From Tetrapyrgos nigripes (taxonomy: Eukaryota; Basidiomycota; Agaricomycetes; Agaricales; Campanellaceae): a stretch of DNA of 64,000 bases. The notes beneath the pieces are model-generated. The model searched no databases. It was not told the DNA's origin and worked only from the letters and a program-made list of their open reading frames with translations. Within the stretch, counting starts at the first letter, position 1; every line of letters begins with the position of its first letter. Shown here in pieces: positions 54,285-64,000 of the stretch. The stretch covers positions 54,075 through 118,074 of the forward strand of contig JAACJM010000250.1 in NCBI GenBank assembly GCA_013368315.1, given 5' to 3'. The position numbers were made by a program, and so were the translations under genes.

Positions 54285-54819
54285 ACACACTATTAATGTT
54301 TGTAAGATCCTTAGACAGTTCTTCATGCCAATACTACGCGTTGAACGCGTAAATGCCCCGACTCAGTAATGTCTTTGCGATACGATGACCAACCCTTCCG
54401 GCCCGGACCCTGTATTTGTAAAACCCCTACACCCTACCATCAATCTTCTGTGACGGTCCACCATAACACTAGGAGAAAGTTGCTTTGTTAGTACGCTTTG
54501 ACCGGAGACGAAACCATTCAGTTAAGGACACCTGTCCTAGTCCGGCCCTATCCTAAAAACCGGAATACGACCACGTGACAGCCAAAATCCAGAGTCTCTT
54601 TCATTGACGACGACGAGAACCCCTGGCTACAGTCACATCTCTCCACTCTGCTGAGGTCACCTCCATTCTCAGAGGCCTCATGGCAGAACTCTTCCTTTGT
54701 CCTTACTACCATAAAAGCCGGTGGAAAACTCTTACCACCTCAGAACTCCTGCATCGAGCCCTCGCCTCTGCAAAGCCCTCCATCTCTTGTATTCCACTGT
54801 TATATCTTTCTCTATCGCT

Positions 54820-57051
54820 ATGCCTCCTCGTTCCACCAAGAAGACTTCATCTAGAGCCAGCAACGATCAGAATGCATCCCCTGCCGCTGCGCCTATGAGT
54901 ACCTCATCTTTCTCCACTATGGGCCCCCCTCCCCCGCCCTCGAGCAACCCGACCCCCACCGGTGGAGTTCAAAACCCCCTCGTAAACCCGAATGGCACCG
55001 TCCCAACTGCTCCTAATGCTTCTGCTCTGGGCACTACCCCGACTGCTACCCCAGTTCCTCCTACGGCCCCAACTGCTATCCCAGGTACTCCTACAACCCA
55101 GAACCCTGTGCAGGCCACAGGCACCCAGCCTCGTCCCTCCTACGCAGAAGTCGCTAGATCTCGTCCCTCGTCTCCGTCTCTGTCTAGGCCTCCTTCGCCC
55201 GTTAGAAGCGGCAACGCCATGGATGGTGTGCAAGCGTCTATGCATGCCCCAAGGCCCAACAAGGAGTCTGCTACTACCAATCACACCGATGATGAAGGTT
55301 TTACTACCGTTGGGAAAGGAAAAGGTGTGTTCTCAAAGTAACTATAAAGTAAAACAAAGAAACTAATATTTATCGCACATAACTAAGGAAAAGCGAAGAA
55401 CGGTGGACCCCAAGCGACCCCGAATGCGCCAACCTCTTCCTTCACTCCCACATCCCCTGCCGCGGATACGGACTCACCAATGACCGATCTGCCACCAACC
55501 TCGAACATCCCACCATCTTCATTCATGCCACGATCTGCCTCTACGGTCCCGCAAGGAGCAGCTCAAGGTGAAATAGGCGCAACTATTTGCCCAGAAACCG
55601 GAATGGCTATCGACACTGACCTTGGCCCAGGCGCTGGAAGCTCTGCTCCAAGTGATGGCCCGAGGGGAGTAAAACGCGCCAGAGTCGACGATAGCGACTC
55701 CAGCGGCCAACCAACTAGTTCTACAGATGCTGCTCGTAGCCGCCCATTACCATCTTTTACCAAGACCCCACAATCTACCCCTGCGGTGCAGGGAGGTACA
55801 CCAACTACGTCGTCCCAACATACTTTTACTCCCCGGGCCCAACCAACACAGGTAGTACCACCTACGAATACTGCTCACACGCCCGCTACTCCGGCCCCAC
55901 AGAGCAATAGCCAAACGGTACCCCCGCCCTTCGCTGCTCCCCAGCCACAAGCTGCCCATCCTCAATCACCTGCTCCTGCTCCCCAAACCCCAGCTGCTGG
56001 AGGCCAAGCACCCCTGAATGCCCCTGCCTTCAACTTCAATTTTAACCCCCAGAATCTCGCTCCACCAGTCCAGAATGCCCCAGGCGCGTATAACCCGGGT
56101 GTCGTAGCCCAAGCTCCAGTAGGAGGGTACCCTCCTAGTGCTGGTATCAACGCGGCTAACATCTTCGATGGGCATTCCTTGACCCAGGTTGCTGAATGGG
56201 TAGATCACTACCAGCACCATGGTGGTTTCGTAGCAACGCCTGTGGATGGTGGCTCCGATCAGGTAGCTACAAGGGACATGATTGAGGGCGCCGTCCAAGA
56301 CTTCAATCCACACATCCTTAACGTTACCGCTGCTCCTCCCATACGTGACCCTGACTTTAAGGGTCGCTTCATTAACAGCTTCCTAGTAACTGGACCGGAT
56401 CCAAATACGATTCAGGCAATTGTCAACAGAGGCGTCCTCAACACGACTCATGGCTCATTTCGGGCTTTCCCCTTCCCAGCCCCTCCTCCTGCTATACCAG
56501 CTATACCAGACTCCTTTGTGATGACACTATTCGGCTTCACTTACCGTGACGGTCATGCATTCGAATTAAGGCGGACCCTACAACACCAGCTCTCGCAGAA
56601 TCCCCTCTTCATTACCTTCGTCCTTAACCATCGTGACAAGTTCCCACCGAATGTCAATGCCAATGGTGTTCTGACGACGACCCTGAATTCGGTGCGGGTC
56701 TCCTCTAACCTTATGGGCCAACACCGGGGTACCCCTCGTCTATACTGGAATGTGTATATTGATCCGCCCACCCGACTCTTTCCTGACTACCACGAATGGT
56801 TGAAGCTACTCAAGTCACTCACCTTCGCAACTGCCCTATATGGCAAGGGAGCACCGATTACAAAACCCTTCGACTGCAGCCGCTGCCAGAGCATCGATCA
56901 CCCCACTGGCATGTGCCCTCTCCCGTCTACCCCGGGCTGGATCCCGATGCCCCGAAACTCCAACGATTCCGGTAACATGAATCAGAACCCTCGTGGAAAT
57001 GGTACTGCTAGAGGCGGTAGAGGAGGAAGGAAGCGAGGAAGAGGGTTTTAG
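54820..57051 (+). CDS. LINE ORF1 (gag-like, CCHC knuckle), with a candidate 63-nt intron
   Basis: RNA-binding partner protein of the LINE. It starts MPPRSTKKTSSRASNDQNAS. The first 350 residues are Pro/Ala/Thr-rich. A folded middle domain includes NIFDGHSLTQVAEWVDHYQH, FVMTLFGFTYRDGHAFELRR and LYWNVYIDPPTRLFPDYHEW. The knuckle is CSRCQSIDHPTGMC (C-x2-C-x4-H-x4-C) and the tail is Arg/Gly-rich (GRGGRKRGRGF). The frame is interrupted at 55339-55341 by TAA, but a GT-AG intron at 55325-55387 (GTGTGTTC...ATAACTAAG) joins VGKGK to GKAKNGGPQATP exactly in frame. Without splicing the product would be a short 174-residue protein from 54820, or translation from 55480. Confidence 0.75.
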
Positions 57052-57358
57052 GACCCTGTTGGACCTTTATAAGCACTACTCATAATGATGTCCCTACTGT
57101 ATGAATATTGTAGACCTAATGTGATGATGATTCACAGCGAACGACTAAATAAGTAAAGTAAGGGACTAAATACTGGGAATAGGCCTAGTGTTTGAAGACT
57201 TTTCTGAACTATCCGGAAGGGCCCAAATATACTGACCGCTTGCGGGACAGGAAAGCCTGGACGGTTTATGAGTGTAAAAACTCCATAACAGTGTGGACAC
57301 GCGCTGGGCTTAGTATGTAGAAGTCTATACCCGAACGGATGGTGACCCTATTATCGCC
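57052..57358. other. Spacer between LINE ORF1 and ORF2
   Basis: 307 nt with no open frame of note. The spacing argues against direct termination-reinitiation on overlapping codons. Confidence 0.6.
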
Positions 57359-60300
57359 ATGACCAGTACGGATAGGCAGTGCCCCCTCCCGAGGAACCAT
57401 GTGCGTCCTTTAGCCGGGGAAAAGACCGGGTCTTCCGAAAGCGTGGGTTGGCGCCTCGGAAAGGTAATACCAACTGCAAAAAACTCTACCCCTTCTCAGT
57501 CGCGGTTTCAAGCCGGGACAACATCTTCGGGCCTTCCTGCTCCCGGAGGAGTTGACGACTCTTCCGCAAGTTGTGGCTCTGATGACGGGGCTGGAAGTAA
57601 CACTGCGGTTACTGTGAGTAGGAGAGAACCGATGAGGGATGCAACGAACCAGCAGAGGGAGTCCGCCCTGACAAACTCCTCTACTAGTCACGTCACCTCA
57701 CTCTCTCAGGAATATCTACCACAGCACTCGAACACCAGGAGTATAAACATTAGAATGCTAGATACGAACACTAATGAAACTGTTCACCCTAATGCACTAC
57801 GCATAAACGAAACCCAGAACTCCTCACCCACTGTTAGTACGGCGAATACAAGAGAAAAATCGCAAATCGTAGACCTAGACCAGCAAACGCCAACACCTCC
57901 ACGATCACTAGAAGATCAGCTAATGGAAAGCTTAGGAATGAGGATGGATGAAGAATCATATGAACAGAGTCAAAACCAATTAAACCAACTCATAGACCAA
58001 ATTGAAGAGGCGATGCGCTCACGTTTGAGGACACAAGTGCCACACTCTCACTCTACCACGCATGAACCGAATACAAACCCTTCAAGGCAGGAACGACGAA
58101 CTGCATTACGAACTGGACGAAGGAATAAGGATACAAAAGCGTCAATAAAAGTGGCGTCTCTTAATATAAGGGGCTATGGACCCAATGAGAATTTGGAGGA
58201 TAATAAGAATAAATGGAACTACATCAACCAATTTGTCAGACAGAAGCGTATTGGTGTCCTCCTTGTGCAAGAAACCCACATGGATGAAAGTAGACGCCAG
58301 AAGATACAGGATAAATTTTCAAAACGGTTAGTGTTAAGATGTTCATCGAACCCGGACTCCCCACGAGCTAAAGGAGGGGTAGCAATAGTGTTGAATAAAG
58401 ATCTTGTCGACACAAGCGTTCTAGATGAGACTGAGGTTGTACCTGGAAGAGCACTTTTGATTAGAATGCACTGGCATAGAGACCGCAACCTTAAAATATT
58501 AGTGGTGTACGCACCAAATGTCTCCGGTTCAGACGGAAAAGATAATAAAGAGTTTTGGGAGACCCTGCGAGAGTATTTTGACCGAAACCCTAGTAAACGG
58601 CCGGATATACTGGCTGGGGATATGAATATGGTAGAAGCAGGTGTTATTGATAGACTGCCCGCGAGGGATGACCCGGAAGACGCAGTCGAAGCCCTAGATG
58701 AACTTAAGATGTCAACACAGTTAAGAGACGGATGGAGAGATACGTACCCGGATACAAAAGCGTATACTTTCCACCAAACCGCTACGGGGTCGCAATCCCG
58801 AATAGACAGAATCTACGCAACAGACGCAATATTAACGGCATCGAGAGAATGGAAAATAGAACCGACTGGTGTTCCAGGAGCAGACCACTGGATGGTCTCA
58901 GTCTTAGCATCACACACAGACGCACCAACTATAGGCAGAGGACGCTGGGCGATACCGAGACATATCATTAAGGACAAAACCTTCATGCAATATGCATTAA
59001 AGAGAGGCCTGGAAACGGACTCAGAAATGAATAAGATACATACCCTGGGCCGTACTGCGGATCGGAACGCCCAACTAACATGGTACCGGTACAAAAAAAG
59101 ACATCCTGGAAGTAGCACGTCAACGACAACGGATAGTAATGCCCAGATTAGAGAAACAATTAGAGGAATTGAAAGGAAAACTGGAACAAATCAATAATGA
59201 CCAGTCACTTACAGAAGAGGAACGAGTAGAATTGTCTGCGACCCTAACTAATGATATCACTGTTCTGGAAAGGAAACAATTTCAGAATACGAGGACGGAT
59301 ACAGCGACGCGAAACCGAATTGAAGGAGAGCAAATCTCCAGATATTGGTCGAACCTAAATAAAGAAAGAAAACCTAGAGATGTAATCTATGCCCTTAGAC
59401 GAGAAGAACCTGGACCGGACGGATGGTTTGAAACAAGCCCGGAAGGTATGGCAAAAAGGGCTAGAGATTACCATGAAGGCCTACAAAAAGAGGGACAGGC
59501 AACTGATGCTGAACACCAACGAATGAAACAGGCTATGACGGATAGAGTGCTAAGTAACCTTAACACTAGACTGACAGAAGAACAGAAAACCTACCTGGCG
59601 ATGAAATGCGATCGTAGTGACGTGGTAATAGCGCTCCTGAGCACAAAGAACTATACGTCTCCTGGAATAGATGGCGCCACGCACGAACTCTGGAAAGCTT
59701 TATACTCACGTTATGTTGAGGACACCAGAGCAGGGCGCCCTGCATTTGATATCGCAAACCTAATGACACAGGCATTTAACGATATAGCAATGAATGGAGT
59801 AATAACAGATACTCACTTCGCAGATGGCTGGATGTGTCCACTCTACAAGAAAAACGACAAATGCGAAATAGCAAATTATAGGCCAATAACACTGCTTAAC
59901 ACAGACTACAAGATCTTCACCAAAGTATTGGCCACCAAACTCGGAAAGGTAGCCCCCGACCTCTTACACCACAACCAGGCCGGTTTTGTACCTGGCCGAC
60001 AAATTAGTGACCAGACGAAATTGATACGCATGGTAATGGCCTCGGCTGAACAAAACGGACAGAATGGACTGATTATTTCATTAGACCAGGAGAAAGCCTA
60101 TGATAAGGTGGACCATGATTATTTATGGAAGACACTGGAAAAGTTTGAATTCCCAAAGGAATTCATAGAAACAGTACAACGCCTATACAAGACAGCCAAG
60201 ACATCAGTAATGATAAACGGAATACAAAGTGAAACCTACGAAGTAATAAGAGGAGTGCGTCAAGGAGACCCACTCTCCTGCCTGATATTTGATCTAGCCA

Positions 60301-63007
60301 TTGAACCCTTAGCGGCAATGTTGAGGAACTCGCACCTACAAGGGTTCCGGATCCCTGGAATAACGGAAGGCTTATTGCTAATTTATTTGCCGACGATACA
60401 ACCGTATTCTTGGCGGCGTCGGATGACTTCAAGGACCTACAAGATATCCTCGACCAATGGTGTATGGCATCCACTGCGAAATTTAACGTGAATAAGACCT
60501 CAATCATACCAATCGGCACGGAAGAGTACAGACAACGTGTGGATCAGTACGAGGAGAACAATAGTATATCAGTATGGGACGAATCCGTACCTTAACGTCC
60601 TCCACCCAACCTCCATATTGCCAGAGAAGGCGAAGCAGTACGGATATTGGGCGCATGGTATGGGAACAAGATCGATGCAACCCAGATTTGGGCCCTACCA
60701 TAGAAAAAATTGATAGAGTCTTGGAACGGTGGGCAAAAGGATCACCCACCATGGAAGGAAGACGACTTATTACGCAGATGTTTGCGGGGGAATGTCGCAG
60801 TACTTAACACAAGTACAAGGTATGCCACCTGAAGTAGAAAAGAGATTAGCGAAACGAGTATCAAAATACATATGGGACGAGAAAGAAAAGAATCCAGTCA
60901 ATAAAGACGCGACGTACTTACGGATTAATGAGGGCGGGAGAGCGGTCCTGGATATCCCTGCCCGAAACGAAGCCATAGAATTGATGTGGCTCAAAAGATA
61001 TCTGAGCTTCGGACCAGATCGCCCCCTGTGGGCTGTAATAGCAGATTCCTATTAGCGACCAACACACCCAGGGCGGAAGATAACATACCACAAAGAATTA
61101 AACAGAACTGCTTCCTACAATCTTGGTCACCAGCAGTAGTCCGAGATCTGCACAAGTCCCCGAACTCCGTCGAATGATAAACGTGGGCAGAAATATGGTA
61201 TACGCATAGAGGGGCTAGCATTTGCAAGGGACATCCTAAGAGAGATGCCTATATGGCACCATATCCAAGCTGATCCTAGGATAAAAGACTTACGAACTCA
61301 CAAGCGAGTAAATGTCTCATGGGAAAAACACAGACTGACCACAGTAGGGCAAGCTGAGGATCTAGCTGCACCACTGGTCACCACAACGGAACGACGTAGC
61401 CTGCATCGTCGTAATGATCGCTGTGTATGTCGTGACTGTCAAGAAGTGCGACAAAGACACAACTGCACTCACCCTCACCAATGCATGCTCAGAGCAGAAG
61501 AGCTCTTGAACACCCTCCCGCAGAAATGGGACCCTAGAAGAGAGCAACCAGAGGACTACGAAATTGGTCCCGACGATCACGAAGGACCACAGGAAAGGAA
61601 TGCTGAAACCTTCGATTACCGGATATCTACGACTGGAAACTTGTCGGATATTTTCCGAATCTTCACAGACGAAACTGTTCCCCCCTCTGACGAGGTCCTC
61701 ATCCGAAAAGTTAATGCTGCTGAGGGACCTGATACCATAATAGCGACAGATGGTTCATGTATGAATAATGGACAAGAGGATGCGACCGCGGGTGCTGGAG
61801 TGTTCTATGGGCGGAATGACGCCCGAAATAAAAGCATTAGGCTACCGAGACGGATAGAGAATAGGAATATTATTCAATCAAACCAAACTGCTGAACTGGT
61901 AGCGGCGATGGAGGCGCCGGAAGCGATCACGAAAAACACCCAAATGAGTCTTGAAACGGACTCAAAGTATGTGATCTCGCACCTAACCACAAGCCTTAAG
62001 AAAATGGAGGATATAGGATATATAAACGTCAATAACGCGGACATTATTAGGACAATGGTAGCGCGCTACCGCCTACATGAAGCACCTATACACATAAAAT
62101 GGGTCAAGGGGCATAATGGTCACGAAGGGAACGAAGCGGCGGATGCCCTAGCAGGGATCGCAGCCACTAGAGCACAAGAGGATCATTTGGACCTAAACAT
62201 CCCCCAGACCCTGCGAATAACTGGAGCAAAGCTAAATGCATTGACACAGAAACTTGCCTATACAGCCATAAGGCAACGAAAGGCGACCAAAACCCCGACC
62301 GACCACGAACACGGGCTATCCTAACCCAGGTCAAGCTCCAGGTTCAGTCCCTCTTCAATGTCATCCCAACGGATCCCGTAATCTGGAAATCGATACGCTC
62401 TCGAGACCTAGAAAGGAAAACGAGATACTTTTTGTGGATGGTAACGAACGATGCCTATATGACGGGTACTCACTGGCAACGAGCAAATTACCCTGACGAG
62501 ATCAAGGAGAGAGCTATATGTCAACATGACCAGAAGACTGAAGACATAACCCACATCCTGGTAGGGTGTGAGAGTCCAGGGCAGGGACTCATCTGGGACA
62601 TGACCGGAAGACTATGGGAAAGGAAAAATCGGACCTTACAATGGGAACGGCCAGCCTTGGGAACAATAGTTGGTGCTGGATTGGCAGTCTTTAAGACACC
62701 TGGAGGAGCGCGGAAGTCAGGAGAAGAAAGACTATGGAGGATATTAATAGCAGAATCCGCATACCTGATATGGAGACTAAGATGCGAGAGGGTAATACGA
62801 AAAGACAATGCACCGTTCACGACGAGGGAGATAGAGAACAGATGGTCAAATATGATAAATGAAAGACTCCAGCTGGACCGTCGCATGACCAGCCGGAAAT
62901 ACGGAAAAAAAGGAATCAGCCCTAATTTGGTACGTGCCACATGGCAAGGGCTGCTAGACCGGGAACACACCCTGCCTGATGACTGGGTTACGAATCCGGG
63001 TTTATAG
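57359..63007 (+). pseudogene. LINE ORF2: APE endonuclease, reverse transcriptase, RNase H (several frameshifts)
   Basis: The endonuclease is at about residues 260-500: ASLNIRGYG, LLVQETHMDES, LVVYAPN, ILAGDMNMVE, SRIDRIYA and GADHWMV. The frame shifts at a run of seven A (59093-59099). RT follows with SPGIDGATHELWK, GWMCPLYKKNDKCEIANYRP, GFVPGRQISDQT, ISLDQEKAYDKVDH and GVRQGDPLSCLIFDLA. The catalytic FADDTTVF is reached only after another one-base shift near 60375. More breaks lie near 60595-60700 and at 61054-61200. RNase H is whole: IATDGSCMNNG, NQTAELVAAME, LETDSKYV, KWVKGHNGHEGNEAADALAG. A final shift near 62324 leads to the C-terminal part with CQHDQKTEDITHILVGC, typical of zf-RVT. All core residues are recognisable, but the ORF cannot give one protein. 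Confidence 0.85.
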
Positions 63008-63302
63008 TGGGTATAGAGTCGGATTTGCGCCGTCAAACGGGCCCTCGAGGCAGGTAGGTAAGTAGCCCTACCCCCGAGGTGACTCTGAGCCCCACACTCA
63101 GTGCGTAAAGGCATTTCCTCGGGGAGGCCGAAAAGCCCTGTCTCAGCAGTATGTCTATAATTATGTTCCTTCCTATGTCCTATGTTCTATGTTATATGTT
63201 ATATGTCTTCTTTCTAGCAAGGTTCTTACCCCTTGCGCAGACCGCGGGTTTCCTGTGCCATGACAACCAAGTTGGTGTGGTACAGGTACATAACGCTCCT
63301 CC

Positions 63303-63329
63303 AAAAAAAAAAAAAAAAAAAAAAAAAAA
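63303..63329. repeat. 27-A tract at the LINE 3' end
   Basis: An uninterrupted run of 27 A, followed by TAATAAAATGTAATT and then the right copy of the 11-bp target duplication. Confidence 0.9.
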
Positions 63330-63355
63330 TAATAAAATGTAATTCAAAGTCGGCG

Positions 63356-63906
63356 CATGGACGTCACATGGCTGGCGGATTGCTAAGATTCCTCAGGATT
63401 ACTCTTGTTCTTCTCATTGTAATCTCAGACTCGTTTTGTGTTTAGTGTATTTAAGTGCGTTACATTCTTTTTTTTTCATCTTTCTCATCTTTCTCGTCTT
63501 CTACCTTCCTTCTTCTTTTCTTCTTCTATTTTCATCCTCATCCTCATCGTCCGATCCTGTTCCTGGCTGTACCTTGGTTCACCTTCCAACCGATGGTCTT
63601 AATCTAACTGTTTATCTATTTCTTCGTCGCTCCACAGGCTCTATCTAGCCTGACCCTCGACCTTTCTTTCCTTTTACTTTATCCAGGTTTCCCTCATCGG
63701 CGTCAGGCCCTCAAACAAACGCCGAAAACCCGAACACCGAAACAGTGAAAACGATGACCTAAACTAAATAAAGGAGACAACCAAACGACTAACTCAACCC
63801 TAAACCTAAACCTGAACCTCTCCGACATCTCCCTCCCTCCCTCCCCCTCCATAGGATAGGACACTCAACTTAAGGCTCAAAAAAGACATCAAAAAGACAA
63901 AAAGAC
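63356..63906. other. Flank after the LINE; pyrimidine-rich, no gene seen
   Basis: Strong CT-rich stretch at about 63465-63560, followed by C/A-rich sequence with CCTAAACC-type repeats near 63800. It may be a promoter or 3' flank of a neighbouring gene. Confidence 0.4.
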
Positions 63907-64000
63907 CTATCCTTTGATGCAGACAGAGGCAGCATTGTACGCGGTGCTGAGGGTTAGTTGGGGTTAGGGCTGTAGAGGGGTATGTTAGCGACTGACCGTG
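63907..64000 (-). CDS. Possible last exon of a minus-strand gene (partial)
   Basis: Read leftward, a GT donor at the window edge (about 63996) and CCCTCAG acceptor near 63947 would bound an intron. The following exon reads TAYNAASVCIKG and stops at TAG 63907-63909. Only about a dozen codons are visible, so this is a weak call without family support. Confidence 0.22.

Larger units (their letters stand above)
53327..63344 (+). mobile_element. LINE (non-LTR retrotransposon), EN-RT-RNase H type, nearly full length
   Basis: About 10 kb. Two main ORFs (54820-57051 and 57359-63007) give a CCHC-bearing ORF1 and an ORF2 with APE-type endonuclease, RT, RNase H and a C-terminal zf-RVT-like region, as in the Tad1 group of fungi. 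A 27-A tract lies near the 3' end (63303-63329). The same 11 bp, CAAAGTCGGCG, stands at 53316-53326 and 63345-63355, a likely target-site duplication that defines the boundaries. The tail TAATAAAATGTAATT after the A-tract would belong to the element under this reading. ORF2 is broken, so it is not active now. Confidence 0.82.

Noticed and set aside
55480..57051. ORF1 starting at the ATG at 55480
   Set aside because: The coding text continues in frame upstream through a GT-AG join to MPPRSTKK at 54820, so 55480 is more likely internal.
1..64000. tRNA, rRNA and CRISPR features
   Set aside because: I looked for tRNA B-box text, rRNA-like blocks and regularly spaced repeats and found none that held up.

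Overview
The window reads as nuclear DNA of a mushroom-forming basidiomycete (Agaricomycetes). Genes on both strands are cut by many 40-65 nt GT-AG introns. The protein families are fungal: Cwc2, Tma46, cyclin C/Ssn8, Pgs1, a PDR-type ABC transporter, DUF7918 proteins and a BTB protein. The transposable elements also fit that group: a LINE with APE endonuclease, RT and RNase H, Ty3-type pol, and DNA elements with 8-bp target duplications. I cannot name a species, and all family names are recognised by eye, not by search.

Bases 1-30,000 are mostly gene-rich. In order they carry an INO80-subunit gene cut by the window edge (-), a peroxisomal-type AMP-dependent acyl-CoA ligase ending in AKL (-), the splicing factor gene cwc2 (-), a small DUF7918 cluster (one relic and two tandem genes, +), a full PDR-type ABC transporter (+), a Tma46-like CCCH zinc-finger gene (-), a BTB gene with an apparent frameshift (-), a further DUF7918 gene (-), a P450 gene broken by a 262-bp MITE (-), cyclin C of the Mediator kinase module (-) and a DUF4140/DUF4139 protein (-).

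Bases 30,000-41,500 are a repeat island. An old DDE-type transposon gene (pieces at 32.5 and 40.7 kb) is split by an element at 33163-40332 with the 8-bp target duplication GCGTCCCT. That element is in turn split, inside intron 1 of its own gene, by a second family member in reverse orientation at 33573-39630 with target duplication ATTGACAA. The inner copy carries a long transposase-like gene spoiled by two in-frame TGA codons and a frameshift. The outer copy keeps only the N-terminal part. A TA-flanked MITE (40397-40633) sits in the same host element.

Bases 41,500-47,900 return to genes: PGS1 for mitochondrial phosphatidylglycerophosphate synthesis (-), a divergent uncharacterised gene (+), and an intronless 533-residue protein with a PARP-like ADP-ribosyltransferase domain (+). 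They are followed by a second P450 relic.

Bases 48,000-63,350 are retroelements: a 226-bp LTR with a polypurine tract and a broken minus-strand ORF, joined head to head with a truncated plus-strand Ty3-type pol; a fragment of another repeat family; and a nearly complete 10-kb LINE (53327-63344) with an 11-bp target duplication. The LINE has a structured 5' leader, a possible extra 5' ORF, an ORF1 with a CCHC knuckle and an in-frame candidate intron, an ORF2 (endonuclease, RT, RNase H) spoiled by several frameshifts, and a 27-A tract. The last 650 bases are pyrimidine-rich, with perhaps the last exon of another minus-strand gene.
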